The position numbers were made by a program, and so were the translations under genes. Shown here one piece after another: positions 25,770 through 38,200 of a DNA stretch of 64,000 nucleotides; position 1 is the stretch's first letter; the number at the start of each line of letters is the position of its first letter. The notes below the pieces were generated by a model. That model saw only the letters and a list, made by a program, of their open reading frames with translations, made no database searches and was not told the origin of the DNA. The stretch lies in assembly GCA_009869945.1 (NCBI GenBank), contig WIXG01000078.1:186001-250000 (forward strand), read 5' to 3'. This stretch comes from Mesaphorura yosii (taxonomy: Eukaryota > Arthropoda > Collembola > Poduromorpha > Tullbergiidae).

Positions 25770-28700
25770 TCAATATGGTCGTGGTCGGTCTCCGCCGTCT
25801 CTCCCTCCTCTCATGGGACCACCACCACGCCCACCTCGGCTGTCTCCTCGACCTCCACGAAATCCTCCACGGTCTCCAAATCCACCACCACGTCCACCTC
25901 GACTATCTCCACGGCTATCTCCTCGTCCACCTCGGAATCCTCCGCGGTCACCACCTTTTTAGACAAAGACGTTAGTTTAGTATTTGATTCATGATAGGAA
26001 TGGATGGAGTGCAAGTTAATGTCTGTGAATGCGCTGGAAGGTTAGATGGAACAATTCTGCAGTTTGAGCTAGTCATTTTATCCATCGAATGGGGACTTAA
26101 CGAATAACCCGATACAAATCCGCACTATTCAGAACTGGCTTTTCGCTTTTGTTGTATACTGCAGAATTGTACACGTGTGAAGCATAGCTGGTTTAGTAAC
26201 TCAATTATGTTTGAAATAGAAAACCAGAACTGCATCGCAACTTCTCGCACCTCGGAAATCACCGCGACCGAATCCTCCACGACCAAACCCGCGATCACCT
26301 GCAATAATCGTTATGAGTCGTATAGTCTCCATGATCGAGATTCTATTCTCCAGAACAGCTAAAACTTTTGCTTTCTTTTCAAATTTGACAGCACCGAAGA
26401 GAAGATTAACAAATTGAAACGTTCGTCGAAGTAGCTTCATTAAAACAATTCTTAAAAGGCTCTTTTCATTCTCCATACAAATCACACGAAACATACCTCT
26501 GAATCCGCCACCTCCTCTGTCTCCACCACCACGACCACGGCCTCCATAACCACCGCCTCCGCCTCCGTCTGAAAATATTGCACGAAATATTCATCACTTG
26601 AGCTGCATTTTAGTATTTTCTTGTCACAACTTACCACCACCGCCACCACCAGGCTTGGCTAGGCCACAGCGATTGCACTCAGTTCTCCAGGAAAAGTTTG
26701 TATTGCCACATCCGCTATCACTGCAAGTCCAATCTCCATCTCTTCCGAATGCTACGATTAAAAAGCCGATTATCAACAGATGCAGTTTGGCGTTGGTTCA
26801 AATGTTTAGCAAATTACAATCGCCCCCATCGCGTCCACCGCCTCGCCCGCGGCCACCACCTCCACGACCGCCTCTTGAGTCTCGATCATAACCTCCACCG
26901 CCACCTCCTGCATATCCCCCGCCACCACCACCTCGACCTCCGTACCCACCACCGCCGCCGCCGCCACCACCACCCCCACCTCCGAATGAACCTCCTCGAG
27001 TTGCCATTGATACTTTTATAATACTGCCTTGGAATTCTTTTTCTGAAATAGGAATGTCAGCGTCAGTAAAGATCAAATAGAAAAACTTGACCTTGTTCAA
27101 AGCAGACTACTTACGATCAAACCAACTGATAGCACTCTTTGCAGCATCGGGATCGTCATAAGTGACAGTGCATTCACCTGACAGAGAAAACACGAAATTG
27201 AAAATTAGATATTCAAAGTGCAAAAATTACGGAAGTAGAAGTTAACAAACCTTTCGGTAGTCCGGTCATTTTGTCTTTGTACATCCATACTTTTGGTTTT
27301 CCAGTTTTTCTGTCAATCTGAAACAAATCAAGTGACAATATGATAGAGGAGCTCCTTGAAATCTCCCATCCCCAAACTGAAGTGTTTTTGTCGAAGGAAC
27401 TCACCTTGACAATTCCAATGGCTCCAAAGAAGTCAGCAATATCTTGCTCTGATGCAGTTTGAGGCAGGCCAGCAACAAACACACAATCGCCACGGTCCTC
27501 ATATCCTCCACCAGCCCCACCGCCTCCTCCGTAGCTGCCGCCTGTGTAAAAGTAGCATGCTAAAGTTGGGCTTTGTTTTCCAAAAGCAAGGAATGCTAAG
27601 AGTACAGGATATTTCTATTTACTACAGAGGTACATTTTGAATTTGACTTTACTTTAACTGCATACATAGGCAACCAGCGCGAGCACGCGAGTAAGTTAAT
27701 TCACATTCTGGAAGGGACTTGTGACCTGAATGAATAGTTTCAGATATGTACAACTAAATTCAACTGGACTGGTAATTTAGAATATCATCAGTAGCGTATG
27801 ACCCCAGGACCCATACAAATTGTAAAATTGTCTTCAACGCCTATGCAAATTCAAGGCATAACTTCATGTACACTTGGCCCTTTGTTTTTGCTTTTGGGAC
27901 TTAATGAGCTAATCGCGCTGGGACCTCGGCTAGTTCATTCTCACATTCCCAATATTTTTACGCATCGTCGACCTTTACTCATTTTGGTACTTGAAATCTA
28001 AAATTACCAAATTCAATCTTAATTTAGTTGAAGTTCACAAAATTCACAACACGAGACCCACGAAGAGCAATGAAATGAGAATTTGCAGAAGCTAAAAATT
28101 GTGCGCAGTTTTCATTAGACAAATTTTTTACCTCTGGGTCCATAAGACCCTGGTTTTCCTCCCGAACTAAAACACAGATACAAACTTCAGTTCAGTTTGA
28201 TACCACGATGACGCCGGTTTCACCACGATAAAGTCATAGCTTAGAGTTTTGGTACATAAACACCGTGACCTTTTCGTGTACAGCACTCAAGTGCAACCCT
28301 GCAGAACTTGATTTGAGTCAGACAACGGCAAGCATTTAGTTAAACCTTGAGATGATATGAAGATTCATGACTAGGACAGACAAACCATTCAGATACCCGA
28401 TCTACCGTTACCACTCCCGCTTTCTGTAGTCCTCCAAATTACAGGAACAGGAACCACTCTTTGCCCCTAAACGCCTATTCAGTATTCAGCGATACAGTTC
28501 TTCCAATCCAGTTGATACTGACGTAGTCCGATGAGAAGTAGAGTTTGCAGACCTGCGCATGTCTAAGGAAACTCGAAACACGACTTCAAATTTATACCAA
28601 CATGATTGTGCTCACTGTCTTGATAAGTTAGCTTTTCGCGCAATTAAACTTGGAACCCAATCACTCTATCTCAACCTTGGTGTGTCGTGTATTGCAAGTT

Positions 28701-29947
28701 GTAACTGTACCACTAATTCGGAAAGTTGAAAATTTAAGAAAACTCTTTTCGGTGAGAAACCACGTTCTAACACCATCAGATGACCTGCATAAACCTATTC
28801 GTGGCTATGGACTTTAGAAAATAAATTTTTCTAGAGCTGATTGCGCATGCATCTTGCCAATGTAGCTCGCTTCTGATTCTCCGACTTTCAAAAGCAGTAA
28901 CTGCACTTCCACAAATTAAATTATCATTTAGTTAATAATTCTGTTTGTTGTCGAATCACTGGTTCAAAACCTTCTGCATTTCGCACTTTCCTTTCAACAC
29001 CAATTATCGATTCTCCCATTTACGCCCTCCGAGTGCTCATGGATAAGTGGGATGCCTTTTGGGGGACTACCCTTAGCCGAATTCGATCTTTTTTGAACGC
29101 TACCTTAGACGCTGTGTAAGTATTTAATGCTTGACACGTTGACTCAAACTCAAGGCAAGAACTGCGAAGATATTCTATCTGCTGATCTGAGGCTTAGTCA
29201 ATACTAAGTAAGTAAATAATTTGAACTATCAAGTGCAAAAAGAATATATTACCCGTAACTTCCTCCTCCACCGCCGTATCCACCACCACCACCACGGCCT
29301 CCACCTATTAATATATAAATAACATTAGTTTCCGTCTAGCAAGTTCAAGAAATCAGTCTTTCGCTGCAAAACAAAGTTGTGGCCCTTACCGTAACCTCCG
29401 CCACTTCCACCTCCATACCCACCACCACCACCAGAGCTATAGCCTCCTCCACCAGAGCCACCACCGTACTCTGAATATCCTCCACCGCTCGAGGCTGTCT
29501 GTCCACCGTAACCTCCTGTAATAGTCAAAGTTGGATTTCTTTACTCCGCACTAATTAAGACTAGGTTAAATTTGTAATTCTCTTACCTCCTCCGCCGCCT
29601 GATCCGTATCCACCTCCACCACCGTAACCGCCTCCTGAACCACCCATGGTGTCTCGCGGAACACTTGGCGCAGGAGCTTCGTATCCGGTCGAGCCTCCTC
29701 CGTAGGAATTGCCCCATTGAGGCGCTGCGCCACCTCCACTGCCAGCAGCACTCATCGCTCCGTTACCATAAGATGAGGAGTCGTATCCGCCAGTCGCTCC
29801 TCCACCACTACCACCGCCATATCCTCCACCGTATCCGCCACTCCCTCCGTAACCTCCATATTCTGTTAATTTGCAATTCGGCGTTTGTATTTGAGTTTAA
29901 AAATGCAAATTGTATTAAACTTCAAAGAACTTACGGTTGTCTGCCAT
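25770..29947 (-). CDS. caz: FUS/TAF15/cabeza FET-family RNA-binding protein
   Basis: Thirteen exons, in order: 29947-29935, 29862-29587, 29515-29390, 29304-29253, 28166-28132, 27541-27405, 27317-27251, 27177-27115, 27042-26818, 26751-26635, 26568-26497, 26298-26251, 25954-25770; 471 residues. FET proteins act in transcription, splicing and RNA granules. Residues 1-165 are Gly/Ser/Tyr-rich and disordered. One RRM follows (CVFVAGLPQTASEQDIADFF as RNP2 side; RKTGKPKVWMYKDKMTGLPK; YDDPDAAKSAISWFD). After a first RGG box comes a RanBP2-type zinc finger (DGDWTCSDSGCGNTNFSW...CNRCGLAKP), very close to that of FUS. Arg-Gly repeats lead to the end DRPRPY, a PY nuclear localisation signal. A 35-base exon sits between the two longest introns (590 and 1086 bases). 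Paralogue choice among FUS, TAF15 and EWSR1 is not resolvable; invertebrates usually have one. Confidence 0.95.
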
Positions 29948-30318
29948 TATTCAACTACAACCCACAATTTGTATATGATTTGTAATACAGCGAAGTCAAA
30001 AGTAGCAGCAGAGCACAATTTAATCAAATCACTGGCTGATACACGCTATTTAACTCCGATAAATTCAAACCTTCAATGAAATAAAATTCTCCAACGCCGA
30101 ATCACCGACAAGTTGGATTTTGTGCAATGGCAGAAAAGAAGTGAAGCGACGCCACACTAAACGCATGTACTGAGCGAGAATGAATGGTTGAAATATCACA
30201 CACAAAGCAGAAGCTAAGCTCCCCAAGCACAGCGTTTAGCGTAGGTCAATGGCGTGGCGTATAAATACGAATGTCTCACGTATATCATATCGTTCCAAAT
30301 AATTTGCAAAAAGTAATG
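29948..30318. promoter_or_regulatory. 5' flank of FUS-like gene (divergent promoter region)
   Basis: No coding sequence. The 635 bases between the FUS-like start codon (29947) and the prefoldin start (30582) must hold both promoters and also contain a tRNA gene on the minus strand. Confidence 0.45.
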
Positions 30319-30400
30319 CGCAGCGGGCAGGATTTGAACCTACGCTCCCAGGGGGAATTGGATTTCAAGTCCAACGCCTTAACCACTCGGCCACCGCTGC
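30319..30400 (-). tRNA. tRNA-Ser (anticodon TGA)
   Basis: Read on the minus strand from 30400, an 82-base class II tRNA folds cleanly. The acceptor stem GCAGCGG pairs with CCGCTGC, followed by discriminator G. Internal promoter A box (TGGCCGAGTGGTTAAGGC) and B box (GGTTCAAATCC) are intact. Anticodon loop CTTGAAA gives TGA (serine, UCA codons), and the long variable arm typical of serine tRNAs is present. No intron. It lies in the short divergent interval between the FUS-like gene and prefoldin subunit 4. Confidence 0.96.
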
Positions 30401-30581
30401 TTACAGTAAAACGAAGTTGCAGAAAAGCGGTATTCGATCATGGCACGATGTTTTTGCATATGCGATATGTGCAAAAGCCTCCATGCGCTTGCTTGGTTGA
30501 AAGAGGCGGAAAGGATTTCAAAGTTGCCGATTGAATTCGCAAAGTGCAGAGAGGCACTGTAATTTTAATTGCCAATTAATT

Positions 30582-31166
30582 ATGGAGTCAGCTGGGAGTA
30601 AAGATTCGGATGTTCACATCAGTCGCGAGAATCAAAAAAAAATCAACACATTCGCAATTAGAAACGGATGGCTGGAAGAACTCAATGAGGAGCTAAAGTT
30701 AAACCTGGTATGATCCTACTAATACTATTGGCTAATTGACCTAACTGTTCCAATTCTAATGTTGTAAACCCAAGTTACAACTTATTTGCTCTTCAAACAG
30801 AATGAAATCAAGAGCCTCGAGGATGTCGAAGCTGACATCCTGTTGATGGAAGATCCTGATGAAACTGTGCCCATTTTGATCGGAGATTGTTACGTCCATT
30901 ATACGCAGGAGAGAGCAGGAGTAAGTAAATAGTAAACTTAACGTCTACGAGCCTCGTGCTCGCCACGGCCATGAGCAAGGCCAGTAAGTATTGACTTTCT
31001 TATGCAGGAAGTAATTCAGTCTCTACTATCCAAGGCCAAAGACTCTGTCAAGAAATGTGAGAACCGTATCGCAGAAATTCGTGCAGAAATGGCAAGACTG
31101 AAATCGGAGCTTTACAGCCAGTTTGGTGACAATATTAACTTAGAAAACGAAGAGGAGGAAGATTAG
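30582..31166 (+). CDS. PFDN4: Prefoldin subunit 4
   Basis: Three exons, 30582-30707, 30801-30920 and 31008-31166, all joined in phase 0, give 134 residues, the same length as human PFDN4. Prefoldin is the hexameric cytosolic co-chaperone that hands actin and tubulin to TRiC/CCT. This beta-type subunit has two coiled-coil arms. The N-terminal helix carries VHISRENQKKINTFA (family pattern EDQQKINKFA). The middle beta-hairpin is LMEDPDETVPILIGDCY. The C-terminal helix ends with YSQFGDNINLE plus an acidic EEEED tail, the hallmark of subunit 4. The ATG chosen is the one that gives the family length; the frame is open for a few codons upstream. No perfect AATAAA follows, and the 3' end faces the TTLL9-like gene. 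Confidence 0.97.
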
Positions 31167-31713
31167 TTTAGTAATTAAGTGTAGGGTAGTAAGGGTAGGA
31201 TTAACATTTACCATCTAACTAATATTTCTTAAGTATATGTCACTAAACATGCAATAATACCCTTCGGCTTTGGGCAGCCAGTTTCTAAACCTGTTTATTT
31301 CGATATGTTGGTTGGTATTGGTGTTTGGATCCTTAATCGTTGCAAGAAAGAGGGCCTGGATTGTAGGTTTGATTTTTTTTGAATTTTCGATTAGGCGTGG
31401 AAGTTGAAACGGATCTATTTCCACTCAGGCGAGCAAATACATTGTAATACATTGTTAACATGAGCTTTGTACGGAACTGGTGAAGGAGAAGGCAGAGACT
31501 GCGCTGCAGAATTTGTAGAGTTTACGCCCACGCGACTTGACCGAGTGAATGTTTTTGGCTTATCTGGCAATTGGGACAATGGACGAAGTACTGATGATTA
31601 CCAAGACGAAGGCGGGTGCGAGGATTGCACAATTTGTTCGATTTTAGCCGCATTCAGTATCGGGGTATTTCTGTTGAGTCCGAAAGTGCTGGTTGTGGTC
31701 GCGTTTGTTCGGG
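31167..31713. other. Shared 3' region of PFDN4 and TTLL9-like gene
   Basis: A 547-base gap between convergent stops. A minus-strand AATAAA (tttatt) at 31294-31299 would serve the TTLL9-like transcript and leave a 3' UTR of about 415 bases, reaching close to the PFDN4 stop. Plus-strand open frames here are antisense chance frames. Confidence 0.5.
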
Positions 31714-34700
31714 CTACGCTCCTGGTCGAATCGGTGCGCAGTTCCGAATTGGACCTCTACCAATTGGGTACGAGGAAATTGGGACTTTAAAGTGCGGGTC
31801 GATTTCTTTTGAGGAGTTGCTGATTTCAATGCGTGAGATGTCAATCGGAACAAATTCTCCCTTCGAGCTTGATGTAGACCCTCGTGATGACGGAAGGAGA
31901 CCAAAGCCAGGAATTGTCACGTGATGGCCCTCAGGACTCGGAGGCTTCATTTCACCATCGAACTCTTGACTGGAAGATGTGGCCGCGTTGAGGCTCTGCA
32001 CGCCGTACGCGCACCATGTCATTTGGAATAAGCTGAACAGTTGATTTACTCGATCGTTGTAGCACCCAATGAACGAGTTGAGTTTGGGCTTTGATGAAAT
32101 GTTCTGATCTTGTTCATCACTGTACACTGGCCCACCATTCCAAATCAGGTCGAATCCGCCCACTCGTTTCTCAAATCCTGTCAGTCTCTTCTCCACATCC
32201 AACACATGCATTACATCGTCTATTATGGAGCACTTCAGTCTGTAATCTTGTTCAGAAGACGGAGTGAAAGCTGGCGACGAATTTACTTCCAGCAGCCACA
32301 CCTTAAGGGCGTCATCGATCAGGATATCAAAGCCGTACACTTCAAAGCAATGCCTGTCCTGGTAAACGGCGTGTTGTGCACTGAAATAGCAAAGAAGTCA
32401 GCCCGAGTCAAACAGAAATTGTCAACTCCTCGGCCTTTACCTTTGCAGCGTTCGTATGATAATGTTATCAATTGAGCTGAAGAGTTCGTGCACCGCCTTT
32501 TGGGCGTGCGACATCAGCAGAAATGCACGCAACTCGTACAGCGGCCATTTTGATCCCCTCTTCGAATCGTAATTTTCCGCCGTTTTTTGTATGGCGACAT
32601 TGGTGAGGTGCACGTAAATGTCCTGCAGCGTGTTCACGTTATACTGACCTCCTGAGAACCGGGCGAAACCTTCGCGATGAACCCATACCTTCAACGGAGT
32701 AAACTGAAAGATTTAAAAAAAAGAATAACACAACGGAAATTACGTTTGTCGTTGTCTTTTGTGCGTTGAATCGTCTTACCGACTCCACCAAAACGTACAA
32801 CCTCAAATCAAACTTTCTGCCTCCAAGTAAGTACGGATTCAAAATGTACTTTTGCACCACGAATATTTCGTGCCTCGTCGGCGGAGAGGCGGTTGCGGAC
32901 GGATTAGCGTCTGTGTCAAGGTTGTCATCATCAGTGTCGCCAGTCGAAGGTTCAGGCTCTGGAAATGCGTCATGTATCGATGACGGAGGCAGATGCAGCT
33001 GCGGTTGAGACCTTGCAGGAGTTTGACTTTGACTAGTAAATTTTGCCACCTTCTCGGTGGTGGCAGTGTCAACTGATTTGTCGGTCTGATTTTGTAATTC
33101 TGCATCAGAATGTTTCACATAGTTTGTGAGCATAGTCAGGCTGTTGTTCGTGTTGAGGCAGACAATGGATTGATCAAGCGGAACCTGAGGATCCACATCC
33201 ACAACCGCATTATTATTAAAATCGGTGTCAGTCGTCTTGCAGGCCATCCGCACCGAAGTCGGAGCCAAGATCACACCGCCAGGACCAAAAATGGACGGTA
33301 TGTACTTGTGAAGTGCAGGACCAAATCGATCCGCTGGCGCCGCGTCAGTTTTGTCGTCCGCAGCCGATTTCATTTGTATTCCCTCAGCAAGTCTCCGTCG
33401 TTGGCACTCAATCGGATCGAATGCTGCCCTCCAAATTTGGTAATCCTTCAACCTTTGACAAATGAACAAATTAAATTTAACAAATCAGCACAGCATGTGC
33501 TTTGTATCCAATCCGCATCGTGCGGTCGTGCGCCATGCCTTAATTTTAATTTTGGCGACATACTTTGAGAAAATGAAGATTCCACGTCCTTGCGCTCCTG
33601 CAGCTGGCTTGATTACCCAAACAGTTGGATTACGGCGGAACTCTTCAAGGAACTTGGAATGTTCCTCCTGCGAAACAAATGAACATCACGGATAGAGTCA
33701 GTCGTCATTATCCTGATTGTTGCGACGTGCAATATGAACTAATTACTAATTGCCACGCTATGCATTCACCATCATATTCGTATTCGGTCTAAATTATGGG
33801 TTTGTGCGAGTTACCGTAACCAGCAAGCAGCAAGGCAACTAGCAGCGAACGTAATTTAGTGTCATTCGTATGATTTACAGCTACATTATTCATAACGCAC
33901 GAAAAGACACGCAAACCCCAAATGAGGAGCTCATTTGTCACTGCAGCATGCTTGTCGGAGTCCGAGTGAGCTGAGTGATGATTTCTTACCGGAAGAATGA
34001 ACGTCTGTGGGAAAAAATTAAGCTTCTCGCCTTCTGCCTTGCCGAATTGTTTTTCCATCCTCGCCCTGTTATGTAAGCAAATTAATTAATGGCAAGTGTC
34101 AAGTCAAATCTTATTAATTTAGGTCGGCTGGGGTCAAAATCTGTATAGAACGTGGCCCTCAATTGACTTCAAACAACAGTAACGCGATAAGCCATCAAAG
34201 GTCATAGCTTAATTGATCGACACTCGACACGGCTACGCGTCTACGCGGCTTTCAGTGAGTAGGTAAATTGACAGCGTGAGATCATGCGAACGATTGTTGT
34301 TATTACATCCTCACGTCAATCATGTTTACTATTTGCATCTTTGCTCAGCGGAGAACAAAGAGACAAGAGGACCATAAGCCCCATAAATAAATTCCCGTTA
34401 TCTTCATTGTTAACCACAACAATGTTATCCCACCGCAAATACTGTGACCACGACTGACCTCCTAAGTCATAATTAAGTGCGGCGAGTGGCTTACTTGAAT
34501 CGGCGGAGGTTCTTGGCCATCAGATTCTTGCGTGATACCTCGTAGGAGTTGCGGAAATGACCGATTCGCTGATTTTCTTCCAGTGGCTTGCTCAGGCGGT
34601 AGTAAAGCTCCCGCATTTGGCCCATATCGCACCAGTACACGTTCCAGCTGTTGTCCTTGTCGTCGGCCACTTGCTTCCAACCACGTCGACGCATTGCATC

Positions 34701-35297
34701 GGAGATGGTAGCTGAGATGGTGCACTTGAATTTGAGAGTGCTGGGATCCAGGAAACGTTTCGACTGCAACGCGGATGGGGCAGACGTACTGCTTATGAAC
34801 CGCATCGACTCATCTCTCGGAGACTGCATCGGAATTGTGACTGCTGACGGCTTGGAATTCCTTGGAGATGATGTGAAGGCTGAAGACCTCGACCTGGGAC
34901 GCTTCTGAAACTTGATCGGGTCCTTGTCAGGTTCGTTTATTGGCTTCGGTAATGAAGCAGCAACGCTCCGACGGATGTCCGAAGACTGGCGAGTTGGCGT
35001 GCGCAACCCCGCTCTCTGACTACTAGAATCGTCTGTCGCTAATCTGATTCCGGTGTGGTCGGCTCTGCTCTGTGCGTTTGCGTGTGCCGGGTCACTGCCT
35101 CTAATTGCCGTCCATCTTTCATCTCGATCAGCTTGCTTGGCCCATCCGTCGAAGAAATGAGTCGTCGGCTTCAACGGCAGCCCCTCGTATTGCTGGTAGG
35201 CGTTAGTTCGGCCGTCCCTTCCAGGAGTCACAGGCGTCCGTGGTCTTTGTGTTTCTGTTTCTAATGGAAAGACTTTGCTGAACCTTCGTGACTTCAT
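31714..35297 (-). CDS. TTLL9: TTLL9-like tubulin polyglutamylase
   Basis: Six exons: 35297-34495, 34065-33990, 33667-33564, 33452-32780, 32703-32441, 32380-31714; 861 residues, about twice the roughly 440 of human TTLL9. It is an ATP-grasp ligase that adds glutamates to axonemal tubulin. After an N-terminal extension of about 190 Ser/Arg/Pro-rich residues, the TTL core begins at [20 protein letters not shown]. It continues with [33 protein letters not shown], the Gly-rich ATP loop [57 protein letters not shown] and ATP/Mg residues in [40 protein letters not shown], after the core, is the feature that picks TTLL9 over TTLL1. An acidic/Ser/Thr-rich insert of about 150-180 residues interrupts the core after KLKDYQIW. 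Presence suggests the organism has motile or sensory cilia. Confidence 0.92.
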
Positions 35298-38200
35298 CCA
35301 CCATTTACCTCAGGCATAGGCGCTGGAGCTGCTGGCTAAATTAGCTAAATGCTAATTGCTACATAAAAATAAAAATACAAACAATTTGGAATTGACTTGG
35401 ATATTTTGCGGTGGTCAACAAAATTCAAGTGGCGAGGCTTTGAAAGCGATGCGGTTCCAATAAGTAAATTATTTAATTCCAAAAGCTTCAATTGGATGTC
35501 ATTTCTATTGTTATAATTTTTCACAGAAACTGGAGTTTAATGTCAAGGTACCGATGTCCGTTCTATTCGCATTCTGTCAGTTGACTTCCATTGACGTATC
35601 GACGATTGACATTCCAAGTTCATACTTAATTACAACCAACTGCAGCTAAGTACAGACTGTATTTGCAATGCAAGCGGAGAAGTGTAGTGAGGAAATCAAT
35701 GAAATTAATTTCGTATTCCTGTAATGAATCTGTTCTCGTCTATTATTAACGTTGGCTGCTGAATCATGAAGTCACGACTCTCATCGCTTTAATTGGCCAA
35801 GATCAAGACAAAGCCGATACGTTGGGCTCCAGCTGTGTGGCAGCCACACACGACAGTGGCAGCCAGAATTCGACGACCCAAGAGTCAAAACAAGGAGCCA
35901 ACAACCTACCATAACCGATGCCTATCACTGGTGTAGAAAATAGAAATTTAATTCTCACATTCTTCGGCTGCATATTCGCATAGGTGTTTGCATTGGTAAG
36001 TTATGTTTACGAAACTTGCTAATTTTCCAATAATAATTTTGTAAAAGTGTCATTTCCTTAATGCACATTTAAATGCGAGTCTCTTCAGCTTCAGTATCTG
36101 CATCAACTTTAGCAATTCAACTTCTCTGCTATTTACTTTTACTGTGTTTGGGTTGCGTGCTTGTATTCCTAATTCACACTTTAACTTACCGTAAAAGGAA
36201 ACTACGATGTAATACATCTCCGGCTTGATTGATGGGAACTGGGAATCGCCATTCGCGAATCGCGAATTATGGCTTCTCTTTCACTAGTGCCTCGTCTCAT
36301 CAATTCTATCGATACCTCACACCTTTCCTGTGAGCCATTTCAAAATTGGAGCATCGCACCGCAGCTGCAGCGGACGCCGACGCCGTGTGGTAGTGGACAA
36401 TGGTCGATGATGTGGCACAAAATACAGGTAACGTTCAGTGCAGTGCAGCACCAGCATTCTGCAGGCTTAAATGATCACGATTTAATTGGGTTATGTTATT
36501 CTTACGCGGCGTGACTTCCTTCTGCAGATTGCAGCAATAAGCAATGGACTTGGCAACTCTAATTCAAATTCAATGCAACGAGGATGATAATGAGCTTAAA
36601 TTTCATCATGAGTATTAAGTATTGGCTTCTAGGAAATTATGGCACGGCCAGCTTCGCTGAGCTGACGATTCAGCGATTCATGAAAGGGCTCAGTGAAGTA
36701 AAACTAATACAAGAGCAATGCAATTCTCGACAAATGGGACATCAATCTGTTAGCAGTTAGCATCGGCTCAGATTGGCATTAGTGTTGGCGTAGTGCTAAT
36801 AATATATTCGTGTTCGTGTTATGAAAACAACATAAGTAGCCCTAATCACAATCACAGATAGCCATTTGTCGTGCCGTGCCGCCGCCGCCGTGGCGTACGT
36901 GTACGTATGAAACAACATGCCGTGAAATGTGAAGCAATGCCAAATGCCGAAATATTGTCCAATTGTGTAAACACTGCTATAGCACAGATACAGACTGTAT
37001 TTACAGTGTAAAGGTAATGATCACCTGTCCCTTGAAACGCCGGACACGGCACGACACGTGTAAACGTAAACATGTCATTAATCATGCCAATTTTTCAAAC
37101 GACCACGGCACGCAGCGCGTCGAGGCGAGGACGGACCAGCTGATTTGAATCGTAGCAGGTTCCCGTTCACCGGAAGTAATTTCCAGAAGCCACCAATTTC
37201 CGACTCCACCCACGACCGACAATAAAATCTTATCTCTTATCGCCACTCGACTTATGATGCTGCCTTGCTGTCACATTTTGGGCTGCCAAGTCGAAAGCAT
37301 TTTTGCAACAGCGCAACTGTAAATCGTATCGTAAATCACTTTGGAGTGGACGAGTAACGGAACTTGAGTAAGAGCAGGAGCAATGCGAAGCACGAGCACA
37401 CTTCAATGAACGTGTCGAAAGCCCAGGTTCGGTCGGCTCAGATACATTTAGAGTAAAGTACTTGAACATGCACAATGCACCTCGTCGCTCGCCTTCGTCA
37501 TTGTCATGCGCCTGCTTACTCATTACTCAGTCAGTCGGTCGTTGTAATTGTTATGCAACAATTTATTAGCACTTACAATGCTCATCTCATCCACACTGAG
37601 GAACTCTTGCCAAGAACCGAATCTGCCGAGTCAACGATCCCATGCGTATGAGCGATGAGTGACGAGACGAATGACGGTGATGACTTATTTCAATTTTGCA
37701 GTTCACAATTTGCATTATGCATTTTGCATCACACTCGCAATCGTGTGACTATATGTAGTGCAAATAATTTCGATGCACTTTGGGCACTGAAGCAGAATCA
37801 GAAGAAGCAAGCATTAAACATTAAAGCAAGTGTAAAACCAAAGCCAAATAAAATTAAATGTAGCATGGCAAGATCTTTGTCTGCAACAATGTACAATGTA
37901 CAAATGTGCATTTGCCGTTTACTTTACAAGTATTTATAGCATGACAGAACCTAGAGATGAGCAATACAAAACACAACGAGTAAGATAACTGTATCTTCCA
38001 TTTCTGCATTTACTCTGCCTTTTGCTGCTGCTGCTGCTATTGTTGAACTTCCAAATCCAATGCATGCAATAAAATCGCACATCGCGTCTCGCGAATAGCG
38101 TGTTAATAGAATTCGTATTTGCGTACTCTCAGCACACAAAATATGTACTCAGACTCCGAGCCCAGTCAGTGATCAGTCCATCTTTGTACATATTTTTGGT

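Noticed and set aside
25742-29930. Long Pro/His/Arg-rich plus-strand frames over the FUS-like gene
   Set aside because: They are antisense shadows of Gly-rich and RGG-coding exons on the minus strand.
31467-31924. Two overlapping plus-strand frames of about 100 codons
   Set aside because: They lie opposite the last TTLL9-like exon and its 3' flank and have no family similarity.
38021-38037. Short CTG-type repeat as possible polyglutamine or microsatellite
   Set aside because: Only about five units, not in any supported coding frame.
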